DNA of 17,066 bases from an uncultured Sutterella sp. (GTDB taxonomy: Bacteria > Pseudomonadota > Gammaproteobacteria > Burkholderiales > Burkholderiaceae_F), in assembly GCA_900542805.1 (NCBI GenBank), contig UQOW01000023.1, forward strand, positions 1-17,066, read 5' to 3'. A program made the translations under genes and the position numbers. Below, piece by piece: positions 1-7,120 of this stretch (positions are counted from its first letter, which is position 1; every line of letters begins with the position of its first letter). A model generated the notes under the pieces. It searched no databases. It had not been told where the DNA came from and saw only the letters and a list, made by a program, of their open reading frames with translations.

Positions 1-222
1 GCTTTCTGGACGTCGGTATTTACGGAATTGAAAAACCGTGGCGTAGAGGACATCCTGATTGCCGTCACAGACGGCCTCAAGGGTATGACGCAAGCCATTG
101 AATCCGTATTTCCCCAGGCGCAACATTAAACCTGCATTGTCCATCTCATCCGTGCCTCTACAGCCTTCGTCAGCCACAAGGATCGAAAGGCTGTAATGGC
201 CGGCTTAAAGCCCATTTACCGT
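1..222 (+). pseudogene. IS256-family transposase fragment, interrupted by a stop codon
   Basis: The plus strand from base 1 reads as the middle of an IS256 (mutator-type) DDE transposase. It includes the segment DILIAVTDGLKGM, with the second catalytic Asp, and after codon 42 continues TCIVHLIR...KDRKAVMAGLKPIYR, all typical of the family. Between them, at 127-129, lies TAA where the family normally has Gln (…Q-T-C-I-V-H…). One C-to-T change in CAA explains it. Homology stops near 215-222, where the sequence switches to an integrase remnant on the other strand. The 3' third of the gene and the terminal inverted repeat are missing. The 5' part lies outside the window. It is therefore a dead remnant that cannot make a full transposase; assignment to IS256 is confident. 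Confidence 0.85.
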
Positions 223-346
223 CCTTTGTGTAGGAAAAGAAGAAATTGATTTTGCCCTCTCTGACGCGCACGTAAAAGTTCGGTTCAATCCCGTAAACAC
301 CATCAGGCAGGCTTGGGAGGTTTTTCTGGGTAATTTTGACTGTCAT
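223..346 (-). pseudogene. N-terminal stump of a tyrosine (phage/island) integrase
   Basis: From an ATG at 346 the minus strand encodes about 41 residues starting MTVKITQKNLPSLPDGVY and continuing with FYVRVREGKINFFFSYTKDGK. The order (short basic start, 'LPDGVY', a beta strand, 'W/FFFSY…DGK') is that of the N-terminal arm-binding domain of tRNA-associated tyrosine integrases. It then runs into sequence that is IS256 on the opposite strand, so the core-binding and catalytic domains are gone. Its place 208 bp beyond the 3' end of a tRNA-Ser, pointing away from the tRNA, is the classic layout of an island integrase at its attachment site. Identification rests on a short stretch and is moderately confident. 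It cannot be functional. Confidence 0.6.
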
Positions 347-554
347 TTTGAAAAGTCCATACAAAAGTCCATACAGGGCAATGACAAAGCACTGTACACG
401 AAGTGCCAGAGCAATTTAAATTTTTGTCAGGGGAACAAACAGGGAATGTCGGCTCTATCCCTGTATTTAAAGGAAAAAACGGATTCGAACCGTCAAAAGC
501 CTAGGTTCTGTCAGGATTGAGTCAGGGCGATTTCAGACACGAAAAGAGGGTTGA
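347..554. other. Spacer between tRNA-Ser and integrase stump with a T-arm-like relic
   Basis: This stretch has no credible gene. On the minus strand, bases 478-494 read GACGG-TTCGAAT-CCGTT. This folds as a 5-bp stem (one G-T pair) with a 7-nt loop, like a tRNA T-arm, and shares the 11-mer GGTTCGAATCC (481-491) with the neighbouring tRNA-Ser. The flanks do not form the rest of a tRNA, so it looks like a fragment left by an earlier integration or by tRNA decay. A weak inverted repeat (GCACT/AGTGC, 389-406) is also present. Confidence 0.4.
351..374. repeat. 12-bp perfect tandem direct repeat before the integrase start
   Basis: AAAAGTCCATAC occurs twice in immediate succession (351-362 and 363-374), ending 4 bp from the integrase start codon at 346. 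Short direct repeats beside an integrase gene can be arm-type integrase sites. Here it could equally be a simple duplication. Confidence 0.55.
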
Positions 555-648
555 TGGCGGAGAAGGAGGGATTCGAACCCTCGAGACCAGTATATGTTGA
601 TCTGCGCCCTTAGCAGGGGCGTGCCTTCAGCCACTCGGCCACTTCTCC
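555..648 (-). tRNA. tRNA-Ser (anticodon GCU)
   Basis: On the minus strand the 94-nt gene starts GGAGAAG (648) and ends CTTCTCC-G-CCA (555), with the CCA encoded. The acceptor stem pairs perfectly. The D-arm reads TGGCCGAGTGGCTGAAGGCA, as in class II tRNAs. The anticodon stem CGCCC/GGGCG holds the loop CTGCTAA, giving anticodon GCU for AGC/AGU serine codons. A long variable arm with a 5-bp stem (AGATC/GGTCT) and the T-arm GAGGG-TTCGAAT-CCCTC complete it. It looks intact. Its 3' end faces the integrase remnant, so the T-arm/3' end is the probable attachment site of the lost element. Confidence 0.97.
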
Positions 649-687
649 AACCAAGCGGTTTCCCGTCAGGAAAACCGAGAACTCGCA

Positions 688-1701
688 TCATACCGAATTT
701 GATGAAATTTTGCTTTCGTTCGGATCCTCGTACAGGCGAATCCCGTCTTTAAGCCACGGAGCTACTGCAATGAGCCCGGGAAGCACCTCATCGCGTAAAA
801 CAGAACGCACGGCCTGATAACACGTCTCGGTCAAACTCTTGTCTTCGGACTTATCGGTAATCAGAACCAAATCACGGCAAAGCACGGGCTCAGGCATCGG
901 AACGGCTGTAACTCCTTTTGCAATCGCTCGTGTCTGCAAAATCGTCGATGGGCGCGTAATCGTCCAGCCGAGGTTGTCCGCAATGAGTGTGACCATCATT
1001 GTGTTCGAGTCAACTTCAAGTTTATTAGGAAGCGAGAGAGATTGCGAGGAAAGATACGTTTCGTTCAATCGACCGCCCCCGCTTTCGTGATAGTAATAGA
1101 TACAGGGTTTCCCGCAAAACTGAAGATCGGCCCACGTCCACGGACCCGTTTTGCTTCTAGCCATTGCCTCGGGTAGTAGCAGTACCGACGGCTCCCGAAA
1201 TAGGAGCCTGCGATTGAGCCCCTGGATCCCAGGAAATAAGTCACTTGAAACAATCATATCGAGTTTGTGCTCAAGCAAGTGACTGACAAGAGTATTGGAG
1301 GTAGCCGTAATCTGCAAAAGGCGCGACGTGACAGGAAGGAGTTTTTCGATGAGTTTCGGGATAAGATTGAGAGAAAGACTTTCAACGCACCCTACGCGAA
1401 TCACGGGGTTTAAGGCATTCCTTAATCGTATTCGACCGACGGTGTCTTCCAAGGCATTGGCGTGGCGCTTTATCTCGTGGTAAAGAACCCGCCCTTCGGG
1501 CGTCGGGGCAATCGGGCGCACGGAACGATTCAAAAGCGTCAAGCCGAGCCTTCTTTCCAAAGCATCGATTCGACGAGAAACCGAAGACTGCGTCTGACCG
1601 ATGGCAGAGGCGGCTTTGGAAAAACTTTGCAATTCACAAATCAAAATAAAAAGAATCGCATCGGCATCGAAAAGCTCCGATTGCATCGCATGGCACCCCA
1701 T
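688..1701 (-). CDS. LysR-family transcriptional regulator (divergent from the Dcu/aspartase operon)
   Basis: A 337-residue LysR-type regulator. The N-terminal winged helix-turn-helix is clear (about residues 12-70, including FSKAASAIGQTQSSVSRRIDA and the RLGLTLLNRS wing). A substrate-binding type effector domain follows. I start it at ATG 1701 because GGAGA lies 7 nt upstream; an upstream in-frame start at 1791 would add a poorly folded 30-residue leader. It is divergent from the dicarboxylate transporter and aspartase genes beginning at 1915, so by the usual LysR pattern it probably controls them, with a C4-dicarboxylate or amino acid as co-inducer (inference). Its effector domain resembles the second LysR in this window (8225-9223): FCGKPCIYYY against FCGLPYIFSY, and MPEPVLCRDLVLI against MPEPAFKRRLMLV. 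Identity of the effector is unknown. Confidence 0.9.
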   Translation of the reverse strand: MGCHAMQSELFDADAILFILICELQSFSKAASAIGQTQSSVSRRIDALERRLGLTLLNRSVRPIAPTPEGRVLYHEIKRHANALEDTVGRIRLRNALNPVIRVGCVESLSLNLIPKLIEKLLPVTSRLLQITATSNTLVSHLLEHKLDMIVSSDLFPGIQGLNRRLLFREPSVLLLPEAMARSKTGPWTWADLQFCGKPCIYYYHESGGGRLNETYLSSQSLSLPNKLEVDSNTMMVTLIADNLGWTITRPSTILQTRAIAKGVTAVPMPEPVLCRDLVLITDKSEDKSLTETCYQAVRSVLRDEVLPGLIAVAPWLKDGIRLYEDPNESKISSNSV

Positions 1702-1815
1702 CGTTTTATCTCCGTCTCGTGTATACAAATTCCCTTTTTGCATTATTCCGTAGTTTCCGCCCCATCGGGACGGCCTATTCCCACAAAGCATAAAGAGTAT
1801 TCCGAAGATAAAAGA

Positions 1816-1834
1816 ACCCTAAGGGTATTACCTT
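1816..1834. promoter_or_regulatory. Candidate LysR operator in the divergent intergenic region
   Basis: The 213-bp gap between the LysR start (1701) and the transporter start (1915) contains overlapping short inverted repeats: ACCCT-A-AGGGT (1816-1826) running into AAGGGTATTACCTT (1821-1834). This placement suits a LysR binding site, but the repeats are short and I see no convincing -35/-10 pair. Confidence 0.3.
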
Positions 1835-1914
1835 ACTCGATTTTACAGTCGGTCTGTTTTTCAGGATTCCTTCGGAGTCTCGAAATTTTCCCCAACCCCT
1901 TAGCGGAGACTTAA

Positions 1915-3228
1915 ATGATTTGGCTTGAAGGTTTGATCATTCTCGCTTGTATCATGATCGGTGCGAGAAAAAACGGGGTCGCCATGGGTTTTGCAGGCGG
2001 CATTGGACTGATCCTTTTGGTGTTTGTCTTCGGCTTACGTCCGAGTTCACCCCCCATTAACGTTCTTCTGATTATTCTGGCAGTCTCGTCGATGGCCGCC
2101 ACGTTGCAATGTGCAGGCGGTCTGGATTTGCTCGTTTCCGTTGCCGAAAAAATACTGCGCAACAATCCGAATCGGATTACCGTCATGGCTCCAATCGTGA
2201 CCTTCGTCTTTACGATGTTTACGGGAACCAGTTACGTCGCAATGGCCGTGTATCCGGTCATTTCCGAAGTGGCCTTAGAAGCGGGCATTCGCGTCGAGCG
2301 TCCGATGTCCATTGCCATGGTCGCCAGTCAACACGGTATTTCGGCCTCGCCCGTCTCGGCCTCCACAGCCGCTCTTTTAGGCGTTCTTGCCGTTCACGGT
2401 GTCACGCTCGGTCAGATTATGGCTGTTGCGATTCCTGCTATTTTCATCGGTTGCATGTTAGGCGCCGTAAGTGTCTACAAGCGCGGAGCGGAACTTGCCG
2501 ATGACCCGGAATTTCAGAGACGCCTGAAATCCGGGGAACTCACAGCCCAAGAAAACCGTCCTGCCTATGTTCCGACACGACAAGCCAAACTCTCGGTCAC
2601 AATCTTCGGCATTGCCGTAGCTCTGATTGTGCTTCTCGGAAGTTTTAAGGGCCTGATGCCTTCCTGGAATGTAAACGGCAAGCTCGTACGCCTTTCCATT
2701 CCCAATGCGATTGAAATGATTGCCTTCGCCGCATCGTTCCTGATGGTACTGACATGCAACATTGCTCCGGGCAAAATTGCAAAATCCGGCGTCTTTACTG
2801 CCGGGATGACAGGCGTGATTGCAATTTTCGGCATTGCTTGGATGACCGATACGTTCTTTTTAGCCCACAAGGCTGAATTCATTGCCAACCTCGGCGGTAC
2901 CGTCCAAGCCTATCCGTGGCTTTTCGGTGTCGTGCTTTTCGGGATGAGTGCCCTGCTTTTAAGTCAAGGTGCGACAACCAGTTCCTTAATGCCGATCGGC
3001 GCCTCTTTAGGGCTTCCTGTTTCTTCCTTGGTTGCCATGGCGCCCGCTGTTAATGGCCTGTTTTTCTTCCCGGCAACAGGATCGGCCATCAGCGCTTTGA
3101 CATTTGACCGCTCCGGAACAACTCATATCGGCAAATACGTTCTCAATCACAGCTATCAACGACCGGGCTTTGTCACGTGCATAAGCTCTATCGTAATCGG
3201 CTTTGTGATTGCCTCTTTTGTTTTTTAA
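1915..3228 (+). CDS. DcuA/DcuB-family anaerobic C4-dicarboxylate antiporter
   Basis: A 437-residue polytopic inner-membrane protein that aligns along its length with E. coli DcuA (433 residues). Shared stretches include AGGLD(L) near residue 67, the APIVT…TGTSY segment, 'ASPVSA' and the C-terminal SALLLSQGATTSSLMP, GLFFFPA and GTT.IGK.V.NH motifs. Dcu carriers take up aspartate, fumarate or malate in exchange for succinate during anaerobic fumarate respiration. GGAGA 6 nt before ATG supports the start. It heads a tight run with two aspartase-like lyases (27-bp and 18-bp gaps). This suggests that imported aspartate is deaminated to fumarate, which is reduced and exported as succinate. The fold and family are certain; whether it is DcuA-like or DcuB-like in use cannot be told from sequence. 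Confidence 0.93.
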   Translation: MIWLEGLIILACIMIGARKNGVAMGFAGGIGLILLVFVFGLRPSSPPINVLLIILAVSSMAATLQCAGGLDLLVSVAEKILRNNPNRITVMAPIVTFVFTMFTGTSYVAMAVYPVISEVALEAGIRVERPMSIAMVASQHGISASPVSASTAALLGVLAVHGVTLGQIMAVAIPAIFIGCMLGAVSVYKRGAELADDPEFQRRLKSGELTAQENRPAYVPTRQAKLSVTIFGIAVALIVLLGSFKGLMPSWNVNGKLVRLSIPNAIEMIAFAASFLMVLTCNIAPGKIAKSGVFTAGMTGVIAIFGIAWMTDTFFLAHKAEFIANLGGTVQAYPWLFGVVLFGMSALLLSQGATTSSLMPIGASLGLPVSSLVAMAPAVNGLFFFPATGSAISALTFDRSGTTHIGKYVLNHSYQRPGFVTCISSIVIGFVIASFVF

Positions 3229-3255
3229 CCCCATTTGACTGACGGAGAAAACCTT

Positions 3256-4710
3256 ATGCGAATGGAACACGATTTACTCGGAGACCTACCGGTACCCGAT
3301 GATGCCTACTACGGTATTCAGACCGTTCGATGTGCGGCCAACTACGATGTGACCGACCGAACCTTTAACGACCTACCTGAGGTTATTCGCGCCGTGGTGG
3401 AAGTGAAAAAAGCCTGCGCCATGACGAATGCTCAGATCGGGGCGCTCGATCAATCGAAAGCCGCTGCCATCGAGCAGGCGTGCGATGAGATTATCGCCGG
3501 CAAAATGGCAGGGCAATTCCCCGTCAACGTCTGGCGTTCGCACGGCACGGGCGTGAATATGAACGTCAACGAAGTCATTGCCAATCGCGCCAATGAAATT
3601 CTGACCGGTCACAAAGGGTATGAGGCCGTCCACCCCAATACACACGTCAATATGTGTCAATCTTCCAACGACACATATCCGACGGCAGAGGCAATTGTCC
3701 TTTATCGGATGATCGGAAAGGCCCTCAAATCCGTTCGGTACTTAGAAGAAGCATTAGCCAAAAAAGCACTTGAATTTAAAGACGACGTGCGCCTTGGACG
3801 TACCTGCATGCAAGATGCCGTCCCGATGACCTTCGGTCAGGTCTTCGGCGGTTATCACGCAATGATGAAAAGAAATCGCGTCCGCCTGGAAAAACTGCAG
3901 CCGGAGTACCAAGAAGCCATCCTAGGCGCAACGGTGCTCGGAACCGGAATCGGCCAGATGCCCGGATACAACGAAGCCATCTATGAAAACCTTTCACGCG
4001 TCGTAGGTTTTCCGATGCACCAAGCAAAAATGGACGGAGAAGTTATCGAAGATAGCGCCCTTTTTGACGGCTCGGCGAATAACGACGGCCTGATGGTCCT
4101 CATGAGCGTCATAAAAGCCATTGCCTGCGCCGGCGGCAAAATCGGCAACGACCTGTATATTTTTTCTTCAGGTCCGAGGACCGGTATCGGAGAATTCATT
4201 CTCCCGTCTATTGCGCCGGGAAGCTCGATCATGCCGGGAAAACTCAACCCGTATATGCCCGAACTTCTTTTGCAGATTATGCAACAGGTTATGAGTCACG
4301 ATGCCGTAGCGACACTGACGATTAACGAATCGGAACTGGATTTGTGTTCGAGCACATGTGCCTCGTTTATGGGCGCCATGGAATCGTTGGAGCTCATTGA
4401 AAAGGGCTTTAGGCTCTTTACCGACCTGTGCTTAAAAGATTTGACGATTAACCGGGAAAAAGCGCGCAAAAACGCCGAGATGTCGACTTCGAACGCGACA
4501 ATCGCCAGTGCCCTGTTCGGCTATCCGACAGGAACACGCATTGCACAGATTGCCTACAAGGAAAAGATTACTTGCAAGGAAGCGGCACTGCGCGAGGGTC
4601 TTGTTAGCCCCGAAGTGGCCGAAGAAATTTTCGACGTCACAAAGCTTGCGCATCGTAAAGACACGGTTGCCATGCTCTCTAAATACGGCGCTTTACGCGC
4701 CATCGATTAA
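3256..4710 (+). CDS. aspA: Aspartate ammonia-lyase family protein (first of two tandem copies)
   Basis: A 484-residue cytoplasmic lyase of the aspartase/fumarase superfamily (family members about 460-480), expected to release ammonia from aspartate to give fumarate. Visible signatures in order: DAYYGIQT (about residue 17), HGTGVNMNVNEV (96-107), HVNMCQSSND (130-139), GRTCMQDAVP (181-190) and the catalytic loop GSSIMPGKLNPYMPE (322-336) with the base Ser and conserved Lys329 and Asn331. DAVP and NP..PE favour aspartase over fumarase (DATP, NPTQCE). Oddities are Cys184 where most members have His in GRTH, and SSND where aspartases usually have STND. GGAGA 7 nt upstream favours ATG 3256 over 3235. 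It sits between the Dcu carrier and a second lyase. True substrate preference is not proven. Confidence 0.88.
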   Translation: MRMEHDLLGDLPVPDDAYYGIQTVRCAANYDVTDRTFNDLPEVIRAVVEVKKACAMTNAQIGALDQSKAAAIEQACDEIIAGKMAGQFPVNVWRSHGTGVNMNVNEVIANRANEILTGHKGYEAVHPNTHVNMCQSSNDTYPTAEAIVLYRMIGKALKSVRYLEEALAKKALEFKDDVRLGRTCMQDAVPMTFGQVFGGYHAMMKRNRVRLEKLQPEYQEAILGATVLGTGIGQMPGYNEAIYENLSRVVGFPMHQAKMDGEVIEDSALFDGSANNDGLMVLMSVIKAIACAGGKIGNDLYIFSSGPRTGIGEFILPSIAPGSSIMPGKLNPYMPELLLQIMQQVMSHDAVATLTINESELDLCSSTCASFMGAMESLELIEKGFRLFTDLCLKDLTINREKARKNAEMSTSNATIASALFGYPTGTRIAQIAYKEKITCKEAALREGLVSPEVAEEIFDVTKLAHRKDTVAMLSKYGALRAID

Positions 4711-4728
4711 TCGACGGGAGAATTCGAA

Positions 4729-6159
4729 ATGACACAAATGCGAGTTGAACACGACGGACTCGGAGAACTCGAGATTCCCGAGAGCGCCTACTACGGAATC
4801 GTCTCGGAGAGAAATCGCCGGGCGTTTGATGTGGGACCCTTAACGCTCGATGACTACCCGAGCTACATTCGTTCGGTAGCCTTATGCAAAATTGCCTGTG
4901 CCCGAGCCAATGTCCAAATCGGCGCCTTAGATCCGGAAAAGGCTAAATATATCGAATTAGCCGCTCGAGAAGTTGCCGACGGCAAGATGAAAGGTCAGTT
5001 TGTCGTAAACATTTATCGCGGCTCGGGGACTCCGACCAACATGATTGTTAACGAAGTCGTTGCGCACCGAGCCAACGAACTCATGACGGGCAGTAAAACC
5101 GGTCCCATTCACCCCAATACGCATGTCAATATGTGCCAGTCGACGAACGACCTTGTGCCGACGGCCAAAGAGATGGTTATCTACGAGGAGCTCGGAAAAG
5201 TCATTGACGCGAGCAAAATCCTACAAGCTTCTTTACAAAAGAAGGCAACGGAATTTGCCGATGTCATCAAGATGGGCAGAACGTGCCTGCAAGATGCTGT
5301 GCCGCTCACACTCGGCCAAGAATTCGGGGCTTTTGCTCATGCAACCGGACGTCTTGTTAAGCGCCTGAAGCTTGAACGTGAACACTGGAATAAATCGTGC
5401 TTGGGAGGAACGGCGGTCGGTACGGGTATGAGTTGTCTGCCGGGCTTTAGGCAAGTCATTGCACAGCACTTAAGTGACGTGTGCGGCAGACCCATTGAAA
5501 CCGAAGAAGACCTTTTTGACGGCATGATGGCAACCGACGGTCTTGTCATTGCCCATGCGCACGTACAGGCCCTCGCAACCCTTGTTTGGAAGATGGCACG
5601 CGACATTCGACTTTTGGCTTCCGGTCCGAGAGCCGGTTTCGGGGAAATCAATCTCCCGGCCGTTGCACCGGGAAGTTCGATTATGCCCGGTAAGGTCAAT
5701 CCCGTCATTCCCGAAATGGTGTTTTTGACAACAGACCGTGTCAGTGCGAATCACACGGGACTTGTTGCAGGAATTCTTTCCGGATGGCTTGAGCTCGGGA
5801 CGTCCTCAGGGATTCCCGTCAAGAGCTTTATCGAGTCTTGTGACCTTCTTGCTCGCTCGATGAGAATCTTTGCTGCCAAATGCATTGACGGCATTACCGC
5901 CAACCGCGAGCACTGCCGCGAGATGACCGAAATGAGCACATCGCTTGCGACGATGGTCAGTACGCTTTTCGGGTACGAAGTCGGAACCAAGATTGCACAC
6001 TTGGCCATCGATGAAAACATCACCTGTAAAGAAGCGGCCAAGCGTAGCGGCCTTTTGCCCGATGAGACTGTCGAGGAGCTCTTTGATGTCACGGCCATGA
6101 CAGATCCGGACAAAATGGAAGCACTCTTTAAAAAATACAAGACACTACGTCACGTGTAG
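4729..6159 (+). CDS. aspA: Aspartate ammonia-lyase family protein (second tandem copy)
   Basis: A 476-residue paralogue of the preceding lyase, 18 bp downstream and preceded by GGGAG 8 nt before ATG. It shares the opening layout (EHDGLGELEIPESAYYGI), HPNTHVNMCQSTND (128-141), GRTCLQDAVPLTLGQEFGAF (184-203) and GPRAGFGEINLP…GSSIMPGKVNPVIPE (catalytic loop near 315-329). It keeps the canonical STND and the aspartase-type NPVIPE. It has Cys186 in place of the usual His, like its neighbour. It also has Ile106 in GTPTNMIVNEV where aspartases and fumarases normally have Asn, close to the substrate carboxylate pocket. The two copies are clearly diverged throughout, so this is an old duplication. They could differ in substrate (aspartate versus another fumaryl-amine adduct) or form mixed tetramers; both ideas are inference. 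Confidence 0.86.
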   Translation: MTQMRVEHDGLGELEIPESAYYGIVSERNRRAFDVGPLTLDDYPSYIRSVALCKIACARANVQIGALDPEKAKYIELAAREVADGKMKGQFVVNIYRGSGTPTNMIVNEVVAHRANELMTGSKTGPIHPNTHVNMCQSTNDLVPTAKEMVIYEELGKVIDASKILQASLQKKATEFADVIKMGRTCLQDAVPLTLGQEFGAFAHATGRLVKRLKLEREHWNKSCLGGTAVGTGMSCLPGFRQVIAQHLSDVCGRPIETEEDLFDGMMATDGLVIAHAHVQALATLVWKMARDIRLLASGPRAGFGEINLPAVAPGSSIMPGKVNPVIPEMVFLTTDRVSANHTGLVAGILSGWLELGTSSGIPVKSFIESCDLLARSMRIFAAKCIDGITANREHCREMTEMSTSLATMVSTLFGYEVGTKIAHLAIDENITCKEAAKRSGLLPDETVEELFDVTAMTDPDKMEALFKKYKTLRHV

Positions 6160-6176
6160 CTAAGATTTTCCCCTCG

Positions 6177-6217
6177 CCCCGGAAAACTTGATTTGTATCG
6201 AGTTTTCCGGGGTTTTC
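6177..6217 (+). terminator. Rho-independent terminator after the Dcu/aspartase operon
   Basis: A perfect 12-bp stem CCCCGGAAAACT (6177-6188) / AGTTTTCCGGGG (6201-6212) with a 12-nt loop is followed by TTTTCT. It lies 17 bp past the second lyase stop. Its tail ends only about 12 nt before the EamA start codon, so it would also sit in the leader of any transcript reading into that gene. Confidence 0.88.
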
Positions 6218-6229
6218 TAAAGAGTTACT

Positions 6230-7120
6230 ATGTCTCAGACATCGCTTAAAGGACCCTTACTTGTTCTGGCAGGGTCTTTATGTTTTTCCACAAGCGGCTT
6301 TTTACAAGCCGTTGCCCCCGATCAAGCAACGCCCTGTGTGGTCGCCGGCATGAGAATGCTCATCGGGGCAGTTGCACTTTTTTTATTTAGCCTCCTTGCG
6401 GGAAAGAAACTGAATTTGCGCAACTGGCCCGTCAAAACCCTTTTTGTTTATTCTCTTGCACTTTGGGCCTATCAAATCACTTTTTTTAACAGTCTTCTTT
6501 TTGTGGGAGTTGCCGTCGGGACGGTTGTTTCCATCGGTGTGACACCGATTGCCTCGGGCATTATGAGTACGATTTTGGAAAAGAAAGCCCCGCCCCGAGC
6601 CTGGTACCCGGCAACACTGCTTGCCGTCATCGGACTTATTCTGATGAACTCGGTGGAAGGCGCTCCCTTAGATCCGTTCGGTCTTGCGTTATCGGTGTTT
6701 GCCGGCATCTGTTATGCCGTCGACCTTACCATCGCAAAGTCTTTAACGGAGCACCACACGGCAGAAGAAAGCATGATGGTCGTCATGTTCCTTGTCGGAC
6801 TCGGATTACTCCCCTTCTTTTTCTTTTATCCGGTCTCATGGGTTCTGACGGCCAAGGGATTAGCCGTCACAACAGGACTAGGCGTTATTACGGCCGCTTG
6901 TGCATTTTCTCTTTTGGTTAAAGGCCTGAAAACCACGCCGCCGGCAATTGCTTCAACATTGACGCTTGCAGAGCCGATGGGAGCTGCCCTCCTCGGAATC
7001 TTTGCATTAGGGGAGGCGTGCAGCACAAAAACAGCCATCGGGATTGCTCTGATTATGGCTTCGATTTTGGTTCTCGTTGTCCTGCAGGGAAAACAGCGCT
7101 CTGAATCGAATCATCCCTAG
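6230..7120 (+). CDS. EamA/DMT-superfamily inner-membrane transporter
   Basis: A 296-residue drug/metabolite transporter with ten predicted hydrophobic segments arranged as two EamA repeats. The first opens LLVLAGSLCFSTSGFLQA. The second opens FGLALSVFAGICYAVDLTIAK at about residue 149 and ends with the typical …TPPAIASTLTLAEPMGAALLGIFALGE. Family members mostly export amino acids or other small metabolites; the substrate cannot be read from sequence. The gene stands between a terminator and a decayed region, so it is probably transcribed alone. Its ribosome binding site is weak (AAAGAG, 5 nt before ATG) compared with its neighbours. Confidence 0.9.
   Translation: MSQTSLKGPLLVLAGSLCFSTSGFLQAVAPDQATPCVVAGMRMLIGAVALFLFSLLAGKKLNLRNWPVKTLFVYSLALWAYQITFFNSLLFVGVAVGTVVSIGVTPIASGIMSTILEKKAPPRAWYPATLLAVIGLILMNSVEGAPLDPFGLALSVFAGICYAVDLTIAKSLTEHHTAEESMMVVMFLVGLGLLPFFFFYPVSWVLTAKGLAVTTGLGVITAACAFSLLVKGLKTTPPAIASTLTLAEPMGAALLGIFALGEACSTKTAIGIALIMASILVLVVLQGKQRSESNHP

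Noticed and set aside
657..676. Hairpin between the LysR stop and the tRNA-Ser
   Set aside because: An 8-bp stem with a 4-nt loop but no T-tract in either direction; kept only as a weak processing possibility.
1462..1914. 150-codon plus-strand frame opposite the LysR gene
   Set aside because: Antisense to the clear LysR helix-turn-helix and without a recognisable product or ribosome site.
3256..4710. First lyase as a class II fumarase
   Set aside because: It has SSND like fumarases, but DAVP and NP..PE are aspartase-type, and the neighbouring Dcu carrier and second lyase fit aspartate use better. Fumarase activity is not excluded.
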